From the NCBI GenBank assembly GCA_052388275.1, contig JBQTII010000104.1:1-31079 (forward strand): a DNA stretch of 31,079 nt, read 5' to 3'. A program made the position numbers and the translations under genes. Below are positions 6,900 to 13,853 of the stretch, in pieces. How positions within the stretch are numbered: position 1 is the stretch's first letter; the number at the start of each line of letters is the position of its first letter. This stretch comes from JBQTII01 sp052388275. GTDB lineage: Bacteria > Actinomycetota > Actinomycetes > Sporichthyales > Sporichthyaceae. The notes below the pieces were generated by a model. It worked only from the letters and a program-made list of their open reading frames with translations, was not told the DNA's origin and did not search any database.

Positions 6900-8245
6900 C
6901 CGGCCTCCTGCTCCAGGCTCGGATCCCCCGAAGTGGCGGGGGCATCGGGGTCGTCCAGAATCCCCGCCAGGGCCTGGCTGTAGCGCGGGACGGCGTTGGA
7001 GCCGCCGACGAACGGTGCCACCGCGGCTCGGGTCAGCATGCGCAGACCGGCGCCGTCATCGAAGCCGTTGCCGCAGCCGCCGTAGCGCAGGTAGACCTCA
7101 CTGAGTCCGGTCGAGCTGGTGATCCGCAGCACGATCGCTTCCGCGCCGCGCAGCACCGGGTCCTCACACGCGAACTCCGCATCCGGGCCGGTGCCCGCCG
7201 GGGCGGCGGCGATCCCCGCTACCGCGGCGGCGGCCGCATCGTCGGTGAGAAGGAGCGAGGAGAGCAGTCGTGGCGGCTCGGATTCCTCCGCCAGTTCCGC
7301 CTCCGCGGTCGAGACAGGGTCCGTCGTCTCGCTGCCCGCGGTCTCGGCGGGTTCGGAACCGGCGGCCTGAGCTGACTCGGATGGCGAGGGCGTCGGGGCC
7401 TGCGCCGCGTCGGTCTCGGTGGGGGTGACGACGGCCGCGACCTCCGAATCGGACGGGGACGGCGACGGGATGTCGATCGGCTCCGACTCGGCCACCAGGG
7501 CCGTGGGCGTGGGCACCGGCTCGGATGTCGGGACCTGGAGGCCGAGTTCGCGCGCCTCGGCCGCTGCCTCGAGCTCGTCGTCGCCGCGCGGATCCGGTGC
7601 ATCGAAGCCGTAGCGGCACACCGAGACCCGGGTGACCCCGGACAGGTCCGCCAAGGCGAACGGGGAGTCCGGGCGCCGGGTCACCTCGGCCGTGATCGCA
7701 TCGGTGACCGGGCAGCCGTGGGCATCGACGGAGATCTTGCGGATCGAGGAGACGATGTCCTCCGCCACCTGCGCCGCAGCCTGCACACGGATCAGCACCG
7801 CCCCGATCCGCAACGTCCGCCGGTCCCCCTCGACGCCCTGCGCGACGCCCGGCTCGGAGAAGGCTGCCACCATCGAGACGAACGCACCGGCCCGCTCCAG
7901 CAGGGTCGCGGGATCGGGTTCCCCCGCAACACTCGGACCAGGGCAGCTCGCCTCGACGGCGATACCAGGGCGGATCACCAGCGCCCTGCTGACCGCGGCG
8001 TCGGAAATGCACCACTGACCACCCGCGACGTCCCCGGTGCCGTGGCCCCACTCGGCCGGGACCGCCAGTTCGATGTCCCCGAAAGACTCCCAGCGCACGC
8101 CGCCGGCTGTGGCGGCCGGTGTCGGTGCGGTGCGGGGCGGATCGTTATCGTCGCTGCAGGCGGCGCCGAACATCGTCATCACCGCAGCGGCCGCCAGCGC
8201 CGCACCCCGCTTCACCGACATGGAGAGCTCCCTACACTCGCTCAT
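6896..8245 (-). CDS. Lipoprotein with Pro/Ser/Thr/Glu-rich linker, function unknown
   Basis: This 449-aa protein starts at ATG 8245, which overlaps the upstream stop codon (ATGA) and has GGGGAG 6 nt before it. A second in-frame ATG at 8221 also has a good SD (AGGGAG, 6 nt) and would give a more typical signal peptide (MSVKRG ...). Either start leads to lipobox Cys 30 (FGAAC). There are two globular parts: about 50-225, with an even spread of Cys, and about 328-449. They are joined by an 85-residue linker (240-325) of Pro, Ser, Thr, Glu and Ala. I do not recognise either domain. The linker implies a protein spanning part of the cell wall, tethered outside the membrane. It is coupled to two membrane proteins upstream and a GNAT enzyme downstream. 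Confidence 0.75.
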   Translation of the reverse strand: MSECRELSMSVKRGAALAAAAVMTMFGAACSDDNDPPRTAPTPAATAGGVRWESFGDIELAVPAEWGHGTGDVAGGQWCISDAAVSRALVIRPGIAVEASCPGPSVAGEPDPATLLERAGAFVSMVAAFSEPGVAQGVEGDRRTLRIGAVLIRVQAAAQVAEDIVSSIRKISVDAHGCPVTDAITAEVTRRPDSPFALADLSGVTRVSVCRYGFDAPDPRGDDELEAAAEARELGLQVPTSEPVPTPTALVAESEPIDIPSPSPSDSEVAAVVTPTETDAAQAPTPSPSESAQAAGSEPAETAGSETTDPVSTAEAELAEESEPPRLLSSLLLTDDAAAAAVAGIAAAPAGTGPDAEFACEDPVLRGAEAIVLRITSSTGLSEVYLRYGGCGNGFDDGAGLRMLTRAAVAPFVGGSNAVPRYSQALAGILDDPDAPATSGDPSLEQEAG

Positions 8246-8673
8246 GAAGTGCTCCCCGTGCGCAGGAACCACAGCGCGGCCGGCGGTAGTACCAGCGGGA
8301 CAAACGCGTAGCCGGCTCCGTAGGACGACCAGACGGATTGATCGGCGAAGAGGTCCTCCGCGATCAGGCTCAGCGTGCCCACCATCAGTACCCCTAACAA
8401 CTCCACTGCACAGACAACCCGCGCCGCTGCCCGCGAGCGGGCGGCGGGTCGGCGCAACAACACCGCCCCGGCCAGATACACCAGCGCCGCCACCGCGGTC
8501 AGCCCGTAGGCGAACGGTGCCCGCCCCGGGTCCTCGGCCAGTTGCACACTCGCCCGCCCGGCCGCGGCCAACGCCAGGACCGTGTACGCCGCCCCGAGCA
8601 GGGCCAACGGCCCGGCGCTGCGCGGCAATACCGATGCGCTCGGCGCCGGGCCGGCAGGCTCGCGCTCGCTCAT
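8242..8673 (-). CDS. Small integral membrane protein of unknown function
   Basis: This 143-aa protein has four predicted hydrophobic segments (about 22-40, 57-75, 87-105 and 117-137) and an N-terminal Pro/Ala/Ser stretch. The ATG at 8673 overlaps the previous stop as ATGA, and its own TGA overlaps the ATG of the lipoprotein at 8245. It is the second of four coupled genes. No family is recognised and no catalytic motif is visible. Confidence 0.75.
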   Translation of the reverse strand: MSEREPAGPAPSASVLPRSAGPLALLGAAYTVLALAAAGRASVQLAEDPGRAPFAYGLTAVAALVYLAGAVLLRRPAARSRAAARVVCAVELLGVLMVGTLSLIAEDLFADQSVWSSYGAGYAFVPLVLPPAALWFLRTGSTS

Positions 8674-9131
8674 GCCGGAATCCCGCCATCCCAGGTGACG
8701 GACATCCGCTCGACCATGACGACGATGGCCAGGCACGCGACGCCGGCAATAGCCGATCGCCACTGTTCCGCGTCCCGCGCGCCGCCCGGGCGGCCGGCGC
8801 TCAGGTCGATGCCCCCCATGAACTGCGGGGCACTGCCCGCACCGCCGCCGGGCGGCGGGAAGCCGAGGCGGATCGGAAGGCCGATCAGCGCGGGGAGTAC
8901 GGCCACCGAGCCAAGAGCGTAGGCAACAAAGGTTCCCGCGTCGGCCTGGTCCCCGGCGAAACCCAAGCCAATCAGGCCGGCGAGGGCGTGCACCACGACG
9001 ATCGCCTGCAAGGCGACCAACACCAGGGCCTGCCGGCTGCTCAGGCCGCGGCGGCGCATGGCGGCGGACCACATCCAGAGCATCAGCGCACCCGCGGTGA
9101 TCATCAGCGCGACGGAGAACGGGCGGGCCAT
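8670..9131 (-). CDS. Integral membrane protein of unknown function, first gene of the four-gene set
   Basis: This 153-aa protein has hydrophobic segments at about 5-22, 34-55, 66-85 and 127-143. A Gly/Pro-rich loop around residues 91-103 (FPPPGGGAGSAPQ) separates the third and fourth. The ATG at 9131 is preceded by TACGGT ending 6 nt upstream, so the transcript may be leaderless or nearly so. Its stop overlaps the next start (ATGA). The fixed overlaps indicate one operon running 9131 to 6555. The function is not recognised. Confidence 0.72.
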   Translation of the reverse strand: MARPFSVALMITAGALMLWMWSAAMRRRGLSSRQALVLVALQAIVVVHALAGLIGLGFAGDQADAGTFVAYALGSVAVLPALIGLPIRLGFPPPGGGAGSAPQFMGGIDLSAGRPGGARDAEQWRSAIAGVACLAIVVMVERMSVTWDGGIPA

Positions 9132-9175
9132 CCCTGCACCGTACGACGGGGACGGAAAAAAACTTTCCCCCGACC

Positions 9176-9202
9176 CTCAAGTCCGCCGCAGTGGCGGCCG
9201 AG
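9176..9202 (+). promoter_or_regulatory. Possible flagellar-type (sigma-28/FliA) promoter
   Basis: CTCAA (9176-9180), a 16-nt spacer and GCCGAG (9197-9202) resemble the CTCA(A/G)-N15/16-GCCGAA pattern I recall for FliA-class promoters of zoospore-forming actinobacteria. It points right, into about 180 bp with no recognisable gene. One base of the -10 part differs, and a match of this quality can arise by chance in GC-rich DNA. Confidence 0.3.
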
Positions 9203-9339
9203 ACTCTTGCTGTCACACCGCGCAACACCGGTACCGGCCCTCCCCAGCCGGCCCGGACAGACCGAACTCCCCCGGTCGATCCACCGATCCAACGCCCGGC
9301 GCCCCACCCCTGCGCGCAGGCGAGCACCCACACCGATTG

Positions 9340-9361
9340 CCCCAGGCCTCCCCTCCTGGGG
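9340..9361. terminator. Hairpin, probable (bidirectional) terminator
   Basis: CCCCAGG (9340-9346) and CCTGGGG (9355-9361) form a perfect 7-bp stem with an 8-nt loop. It lies 24 bp beyond the stop of the minus-strand 61-aa gene, so it can end the lysC-asd transcript. It could equally end any rightward transcript from 9203. Confidence 0.55.
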
Positions 9362-9384
9362 CTTCGGAAATTAACGGGGCCGAC

Positions 9385-9570
9385 TCAGCCGTTGCGGTCT
9401 CGTGCCGCATAGCGAGCCGCGCGTTCGGCGGCCAGTCGCACATGCGGATCGTGGCGCCCGGTCAACTGCGGCGGACCAAAGATGTGGAACGCAAAACGCC
9501 TGAGGCGATAGCCCGCCCGCCACGGAAGATCTTCGAACCAGCGGGGCTCGTGCGCACGCGCGGCAGTCAT
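9385..9570 (-). CDS. Small basic protein, hypothetical
   Basis: This 61-aa protein is rich in Arg and aromatics (RAGYRLRRFAFHIFGPPQL) with a charged C-terminal helix (HVRLAAERAARYAARDRNG). It lies 50 bp downstream of asd on the same strand and just before a terminator-like hairpin, with coding-like third-position G/C. No clear SD is seen before ATG 9570. The family is not recognised; the sequence looks like a small cytosolic or nucleic-acid-associated protein, but this is a guess from charge only. Confidence 0.45.
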   Translation of the reverse strand: MTAARAHEPRWFEDLPWRAGYRLRRFAFHIFGPPQLTGRHDPHVRLAAERAARYAARDRNG

Positions 9571-9620
9571 GTCATAGGCAACCCGCGGCAGGCCCGAGGC
9601 GTTCCCGATCAGCTTGTGAC

Positions 9621-10691
9621 TCAGGACGCGTCGAACTCTCCGGCGACCAGTTCGGCGATCTGCGCGGTGTTCAACGCGGCGCCCTTACGCAGGTTGTCCC
9701 CGCAGATGAACAGGTCCAGCGAGCGCGGGTCGTCGATCGCACGGCGGATGCGCCCGACCCACGTCGGGTCGGTGCCCACGACGTCAGCCGGGGTCGGGAA
9801 CTCCCCGTTGGCCGGGTCGTCGACCAACAACACCCCGGGAGCGTCACGCAGGATTGCCTGGGCGCGGCCGACGTCGACCTGGTGCTGGAAGGTGGCGTGC
9901 ACGGCGAGGGAGTGCGTGGTGATCACCGGGACCCGCACGCAGGTCGCCGAGACGCGCAGGTCGGGCAGGCCCAGGATCTTGCGGGACTCGTTGCGAACCT
10001 TGAGCTCCTCCGAGGACCAGCCGTCCTCCTTGAGCGAGCCGGCCCAGGGGATGACGTTGAGCGCGAGCGGCGCGGGGAACGGACCGAAATCCCCGATCGC
10101 GCGGCGCACATCCCCGGCGTGCGTGCCGATCGTGGGGGAGCCCGCGACCTTGGCCAACTGCTCGCGCAGGGTGTCGATCCCGGGCTGACCCGCCCCGGAG
10201 GCGGCCTGGTAGGAGGCGACCACGAGGGCTTCGAGGTTGTACTCCGCGTGCAGCGCACCCATCGCGACGATCATCGACAGCGTCGTGCAGTTCGGGTTGG
10301 AGATGATGCCCTTCGGACGCTTGCGCGCCGCCGCCGGGTTGACCTCGGGCACCACCAGCGGGACGTCGGGATCCATCCGGAACGCCCCGGAGTTGTCGAC
10401 GGCGATGGCGCCGCGAGCGACCGCGATCGGTGCCCACTCGGCACTGATCTCATCGGGAACGTCGAACATGGCGACGTCGACGCCGTCGAAGCACTCCGGG
10501 GACAGCGCGATGACCTCGACCTGTTCGCCGCGCACGAGGAGCTTCTTGCCGGCCGAGCGGGCCGAGGCGATCAGGCGGATCTCGCCCCAGACGTCCTGCC
10601 GGGTGGAGAGCAGCTCCAGCATGACGGTGCCGACGGCGCCCGTCGCGCCGACCACCGCGAGAGTGGGCTTGGCGCCCGAGGTGGAACTCAT
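9621..10691 (-). CDS. asd: Aspartate-semialdehyde dehydrogenase
   Basis: This 356-aa enzyme reduces aspartyl-4-phosphate to aspartate semialdehyde with NADPH, the second step toward Lys, Met, Thr, Ile and diaminopimelate for the cell wall. Visible features are the N-terminal nucleotide-binding GATGAVG (15-21), the catalytic Cys135 in SNPNCTT, the Gln-containing YQAASGAG, and RVPV followed by His260, the usual acid/base His. Length is normal. Its ATG overlaps the lysC stop (ATGA), so the two aspartate-pathway enzymes are translated from one message, as in other actinobacteria. Confidence 0.97.
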   Translation of the reverse strand: MSSTSGAKPTLAVVGATGAVGTVMLELLSTRQDVWGEIRLIASARSAGKKLLVRGEQVEVIALSPECFDGVDVAMFDVPDEISAEWAPIAVARGAIAVDNSGAFRMDPDVPLVVPEVNPAAARKRPKGIISNPNCTTLSMIVAMGALHAEYNLEALVVASYQAASGAGQPGIDTLREQLAKVAGSPTIGTHAGDVRRAIGDFGPFPAPLALNVIPWAGSLKEDGWSSEELKVRNESRKILGLPDLRVSATCVRVPVITTHSLAVHATFQHQVDVGRAQAILRDAPGVLLVDDPANGEFPTPADVVGTDPTWVGRIRRAIDDPRSLDLFICGDNLRKGAALNTAQIAELVAGEFDAS

Positions 10692-11212
10692 CGGCCGGTA
10701 CCTCCGTACACCACGGCGCCCTCGCCATCGGGCGCGTCGAGGGAGAAGGCCGTGTGCACGGCCTGGACCGCAGTATTGACGTCGTCCTCGCGTACCACCA
10801 CCGAGATGCGGATCTCCGAGGTCGAGATCATCTCGATGTTGACCCCGGCCTCCGCCAGGGCCGCGAAGAACTTCGCCGAGACCCCCGGGTGCGAACGCAT
10901 ACCCGCGCCGATCAGCGAGATCTTGCCGACCTGGTCGTCGTAACGCAGGGTCTCGAACCCGATCTCGGCCGCAATCTTCTCCAGCGCCTGCACCGCCTTG
11001 GCGCCGTCGGCGCGCGGGGCGGTGAAGGAGATGTCCGTGCGGCCGGTCGCGGCGCCAGAGACGTTCTGCACGATCATGTCGATGTTGACCCCGGCGCCGG
11101 CGATGGTGGAGAAGATCACTGCGGCCTGGCCGGGTTTGTCCGGCACGCCGACGACCGTCACCTTGGCCTCGCTGCGGTCGTGCGCGACACCGGCGATGAT
11201 CGGTTGCTCCAT
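10688..11212 (-). CDS. lysC: Aspartate kinase beta (regulatory) subunit from internal start
   Basis: ATG 11212, in frame at residue 263 of LysC, is preceded by GAGGAAGGAAAG, one of the strongest SD sequences in the window. The resulting 174-aa product (MEQPIIAGVAHDRSEAKVTV ...) consists of the two ACT domains only. Corynebacterium and Bacillus aspartate kinases are alpha2-beta2 enzymes whose beta chain arises from just such an in-frame internal start. The short hydrophilic stretch rich in Gly, Pro, Asp and Gln before it is the interdomain linker. By family, the beta chain forms the regulatory dimer interface where Lys/Thr bind. Confidence 0.8.
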   Translation of the reverse strand: MEQPIIAGVAHDRSEAKVTVVGVPDKPGQAAVIFSTIAGAGVNIDMIVQNVSGAATGRTDISFTAPRADGAKAVQALEKIAAEIGFETLRYDDQVGKISLIGAGMRSHPGVSAKFFAALAEAGVNIEMISTSEIRISVVVREDDVNTAVQAVHTAFSLDAPDGEGAVVYGGTGR

Positions 11213-11998
11213 GGGCTTTCCTTCCTCGCCCTGTCCATCGGGCTGTCCATCAGGTGGGCCGGTGTAGTCCGCGACCACCCAGGTGCCGACGCGGTGGCTG
11301 AACGAGGACCGCACGTGGATCGGCAGGGCGAATCGCCGGGCGTACTCCACGCAGCGCAGGTGCAGCACCTTCGCGCCCGAGGCCGCCATCTCCAGCATCT
11401 CCTCGTAGGTGATGACGGGCAGCCGGCGCGCGGCGGGCACGATCCGGGGGTCGGCGGAGAAGACCCCGTCGACATCGGTGTAGATCTCGCAGACCTCGGC
11501 GTTCAGTGCCGCGGCCAGGGCGACAGCGGTGGTGTCCGACCCCCCACGACCCAGCGTGGTGATGTCCTTGGTGCCTTGCGAAACGCCCTGGAACCCGGCG
11601 ACGATCGCAATCGCTCCGTCGGCCAAGGCACCGCTGATGCGCCCGGGGGTGACGTCGATGATGCGGGCCTTGCCGTGCTCGGCATCGGTGATCACCCCGG
11701 CCTGGCTGCCGGTGAAGGAGCGGGCCTCGTGCCCGAGGTTGGCGATCGCCATCGCGAGCACGGCCATCGAGATCCGCTCACCCGCAGTGAGCAGCATGTC
11801 CAGCTCGCGGGCCGGTGGAACCGGGGAGACCTCGTTGGCCAGCTCGATCAACTCATCGGTGGTGTCCCCCATGGCCGAGACCACGACGACGACGTCATGT
11901 CCGCCCTGGCGGGTCTCCACGATCCGCTTGGCCACCCGCTTGACGGACTCGGCGTCGGCGACGGAGGAGCCGCCGTACTTCTGCACGATCAGGCCCAT
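10688..11998 (-). CDS. lysC: Aspartate kinase (alpha subunit)
   Basis: This 436-aa enzyme phosphorylates aspartate, the committed step of the aspartate family pathway. The start at 11998 is chosen because the protein then begins MGLIVQKYGGSSV, the conserved kinase N-terminus (KYGGSS), with GAGGGGG 7 nt upstream. The kinase domain reaches about residue 245 (GRGGSDTTA in the middle), and two ACT domains follow (SEAKVTVVGVPDKPG and KISLIGAGMRSHPG) that normally bind Lys/Thr for feedback inhibition. An in-frame internal start at 11212 encodes a separate beta subunit. TAGAAT at 12046-12041 is a good -10. No lysine riboswitch is visible in the roughly 35-nt leader. Confidence 0.97.
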   Translation of the reverse strand: MGLIVQKYGGSSVADAESVKRVAKRIVETRQGGHDVVVVVSAMGDTTDELIELANEVSPVPPARELDMLLTAGERISMAVLAMAIANLGHEARSFTGSQAGVITDAEHGKARIIDVTPGRISGALADGAIAIVAGFQGVSQGTKDITTLGRGGSDTTAVALAAALNAEVCEIYTDVDGVFSADPRIVPAARRLPVITYEEMLEMAASGAKVLHLRCVEYARRFALPIHVRSSFSHRVGTWVVADYTGPPDGQPDGQGEEGKPMEQPIIAGVAHDRSEAKVTVVGVPDKPGQAAVIFSTIAGAGVNIDMIVQNVSGAATGRTDISFTAPRADGAKAVQALEKIAAEIGFETLRYDDQVGKISLIGAGMRSHPGVSAKFFAALAEAGVNIEMISTSEIRISVVVREDDVNTAVQAVHTAFSLDAPDGEGAVVYGGTGR

Positions 11999-12040
11999 CG
12001 CGTTACCCCCTCGCCGCCTGCGCCGCACATCCGACCCGCG

Positions 12041-12046
12041 ATTCTA
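12041..12046 (-). promoter_or_regulatory. -10 box of lysC-asd
   Basis: TAGAAT on the minus strand would give a transcription start near 12034 and a leader of about 35 nt carrying the SD at 12012-12006. No clear -35 is present. Confidence 0.45.
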
Positions 12047-12115
12047 GTCTGCGTGGGTGCGGGTTCCCTGCTGGCGCATCCGAGGCTGTCGCCAAGGGAC
12101 ACGACCTGGACCGCA

Positions 12116-12148
12116 TAGGCTCACCCGGACGGGTCACACGCGTGACCC
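12116..12148 (+). promoter_or_regulatory. -10 box and adjoining palindrome upstream of ybaB
   Basis: TAGGCT (12116-12121) would start transcription near 12128. Immediately downstream lies GGGTCAC (12131-12137) / GTGACCC (12142-12148), with the 8-bp palindrome CACGCGTG at its centre. The position, just after the start site, fits either an operator or a 5' hairpin. Confidence 0.4.
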
Positions 12149-12169
12149 ATGGCCGCAGGGAGCGTGCGT

Positions 12170-12559
12170 GTGACGACCGGAATGCCGGATATGGGCTCCT
12201 TGCTCGCCCAGGCGCAGCAGATGCAGGCCCAGCTGGCCAGCGCCCAGGCCGAGCTCGCGAACACCGTGGTCACCGGTAGCGCCGGCGGGGGTCTGGTCCG
12301 CGCGAGCGTGTCCGGGGCCGGCGAGCTCGTCGCCCTGGAGATCTCGCCGGAGGCCGTGGATCCCGAAGACACCGAGACCCTTGCCGATCTGGTGCTCGCC
12401 GCGGTCCGCGACGCCAACCGGGCGATGGCCGCGGCGCAGGAGCAGGCGATGGGTTCGATGGTCGGCGGGTTGGGTGAGCTGGCTGCCGGACTCGGGCTCG
12501 GCGGCGCGATGGGCGCGCTGCCCGGTGGCGGCGCGCCCGGGCTCACGGCCGGGCAGTAG
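12170..12559 (+). CDS. YbaB/EbfC family nucleoid-associated protein
   Basis: This 129-aa protein has the family's amphipathic N-terminal helix (MGSLLAQAQQMQAQL ... AQAEL), the central strand VTGSAGGGLVRASVSGAGELVALEI and the second helix (AAVRDANRAMAAAQEQAM). It is followed by a Gly-rich C-terminal tail common in actinobacteria. YbaB proteins are dimeric DNA-binding proteins encoded next to recR. GTG 12170 is preferred because AGGGAG lies 7 nt before it; ATG 12149 and ATG 12182 are in-frame alternatives. recR starts 26 bp downstream, so they are co-transcribed. Confidence 0.93.
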   Translation: MTTGMPDMGSLLAQAQQMQAQLASAQAELANTVVTGSAGGGLVRASVSGAGELVALEISPEAVDPEDTETLADLVLAAVRDANRAMAAAQEQAMGSMVGGLGELAAGLGLGGAMGALPGGGAPGLTAGQ

Positions 12560-12584
12560 CGCTGAGCCGTAGTCAGGGGGCGCG

Positions 12585-13184
12585 GTGTACGACGGAATCA
12601 TCCAGGACCTCATCGAAGAGCTCGGGCGCCTGCCCGGCGTCGGGCCCAAGAGCGCGCAGCGCATCGCCTTCCACCTGCTCGCCGCCGACCCCGTCGAGGT
12701 GCGTCGCCTGGTCACCGCGATCGCGACGTTGAAGGAGAAGGTGCGTTTCTGCGAGGTCTGCGCCAACGTCACCGAGGAGCCCCGGTGCCGCATCTGCCGC
12801 GACCCGCGCCGGGATCCGAGCGTGATCTGCGTGGTCGAGGAGGCCAAGGACGTCGTCGCGATCGAACGCACCCGGGAGTTCCGCGGGCGCTATCACGTGC
12901 TCGGCGGGGCGATCTCGCCGCTGGAGGGCATCGGGCCCGATGACCTGCGGGTGCGCGAGCTCATGGCACGCCTGGCCGACGGCGCCGTCACCGAGCTGAT
13001 CCTGGCGACCGATCCCAATCTGGAGGGCGAGGCCACCGCGACCTACCTGGCCCGGATGCTCAAGCCGTTGGGGCTGCGCGTAACCCGTCCGGCGAGCGGG
13101 CTGCCCGTCGGCGGAGACCTGGAATACGCCGACGAGGTCACCCTCGGACGGGCCTTCGAAGGACGGCGCAGCGTCGATGTGTGA
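12585..13184 (+). CDS. recR: Recombination mediator RecR
   Basis: This 199-aa protein acts with RecF/RecO in loading RecA at single-strand gaps. It shows the helix-hairpin-helix LPGVGPKSAQRIAFHLL (16-32), the C4 zinc finger (Cys 56, 59, 68, 71), the Toprim domain beginning ICVVEEAKDV (81-90), the Walker-like ATDPNLEGEATATYL and the C-terminal ASGLPVGGDLEYADEVTL. Length is exactly typical. GTG 12585 has CAGGGGG upstream. It follows ybaB in the same orientation. Confidence 0.98.
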   Translation: MYDGIIQDLIEELGRLPGVGPKSAQRIAFHLLAADPVEVRRLVTAIATLKEKVRFCEVCANVTEEPRCRICRDPRRDPSVICVVEEAKDVVAIERTREFRGRYHVLGGAISPLEGIGPDDLRVRELMARLADGAVTELILATDPNLEGEATATYLARMLKPLGLRVTRPASGLPVGGDLEYADEVTLGRAFEGRRSVDV

Positions 13185-13208
13185 GGCTTTCGCCCAGCAA
13201 GGATCCCT

Positions 13209-13254
13209 GACGTCCGAAGCAGTGGTCGCTATAGCGACCACCCCCTCGGACGTC
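13209..13254. repeat. Two-tier palindromic repeat, copy 1
   Basis: The outer arms are GACGTCCGA (13209-13217) / TCGGACGTC (13246-13254), perfect over 9 bp. The inner palindrome GTGGTCGCTATAGCGACCAC (13222-13241) is perfect over 20 bp, with short unpaired AGCA and CCCC between. It begins 25 bp after the recR stop. A second copy is at 28251-28294, where 41 of 44 aligned bases are identical. By position it may terminate ybaB-recR transcripts, but the sequence conservation suggests a repeat family rather than a casual terminator. Confidence 0.9.
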
Positions 13255-13274
13255 CCGACGATGAGGTGGACCCA

Positions 13275-13841
13275 GTGAGCGAGGACCCGACGAGTTTTGC
13301 CACCCAGATCGCCGACCAGGTGGAGGGCTTCCTGATCGCCCTGCGTGAGGTCGCGCGGGTGGCGCTGCCCACCGAGGCCGTGCCGATGTTGCTGCTGGCC
13401 ACCTCACAACTGCTGCTGGCCGGCGGACGGCTCGGAGCGCTGGAGGACGTCACCCTGGACGAGCAGTTCGAGCCCGACGCCGGCGCCGACCCGGACCTGG
13501 ACGAGCTGCGGGTGGCACTGGCCGCCCTGCTGGACCCGATCGATGAGTACACCGAGGTTTTCGACCCCTACGAGCCGGCGCCCGAGTTGATGATCTGCCG
13601 GATCTCGGATGACCTGACCGACGTCGCCGCGGCGTTGCTGCACGGCCTTCAGCACTACAAGGCCGGCCGCGAGACCGAGGCGCTGTGGTGGTGGCAGTTC
13701 TCCTACGTGGGGTCCTGGGGGACGTCGGCCTCGACGACCCTGCGGGCGCTGCAGAGCGTGCTCGCGCACGACCGCCTCGACGTCAGCACCGGCGACACCG
13801 CGCTCTTGCAGGCACTGGACCCGGCGAGCGTGCGCTCCTGA
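13275..13841 (+). CDS. DUF5063 family protein
   Basis: This 188-aa acidic protein is of the actinobacterial family regularly found just after recR. Conserved features include the N-terminal helix FATQIADQVEGFLIALREVA, the central DPIDEYTEVFDPYE, then ISDDLTDVAAALLHGLQHYKAG and the Trp-rich ALWWWQFSYVGSWGTSASTTLRALQ. No catalytic motif is known; the function is unassigned. GTG 13275 is preceded by GAGGTGG at 5 nt. The gene converges with dnaX, stops 12 bp apart. Confidence 0.88.
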   Translation: MSEDPTSFATQIADQVEGFLIALREVARVALPTEAVPMLLLATSQLLLAGGRLGALEDVTLDEQFEPDAGADPDLDELRVALAALLDPIDEYTEVFDPYEPAPELMICRISDDLTDVAAALLHGLQHYKAGRETEALWWWQFSYVGSWGTSASTTLRALQSVLAHDRLDVSTGDTALLQALDPASVRS

Positions 13842-13853
13842 ATCCGAGCTGGC

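Noticed and set aside
8037..9374. A 445-codon plus-strand frame across the membrane-protein operon
   Set aside because: Its translation is Pro/Arg/Ala noise, whereas the minus-strand frames have signal peptides, membrane segments and coupled starts.
9383..9408. Second flagellar-type promoter, CTCAG-N15-GCCGCA
   Set aside because: The -10 part departs at the conserved A, and it lies inside the 61-aa gene pointing into the asd antisense strand.
11999..12041. Lysine riboswitch controlling lysC
   Set aside because: The predicted leader is only about 35 nt and contains none of the long paired elements of that switch.
10754..12118. A 454-codon plus-strand frame opposite lysC
   Set aside because: Asp/His/Gly/Arg-rich shadow of lysC with no domain features.
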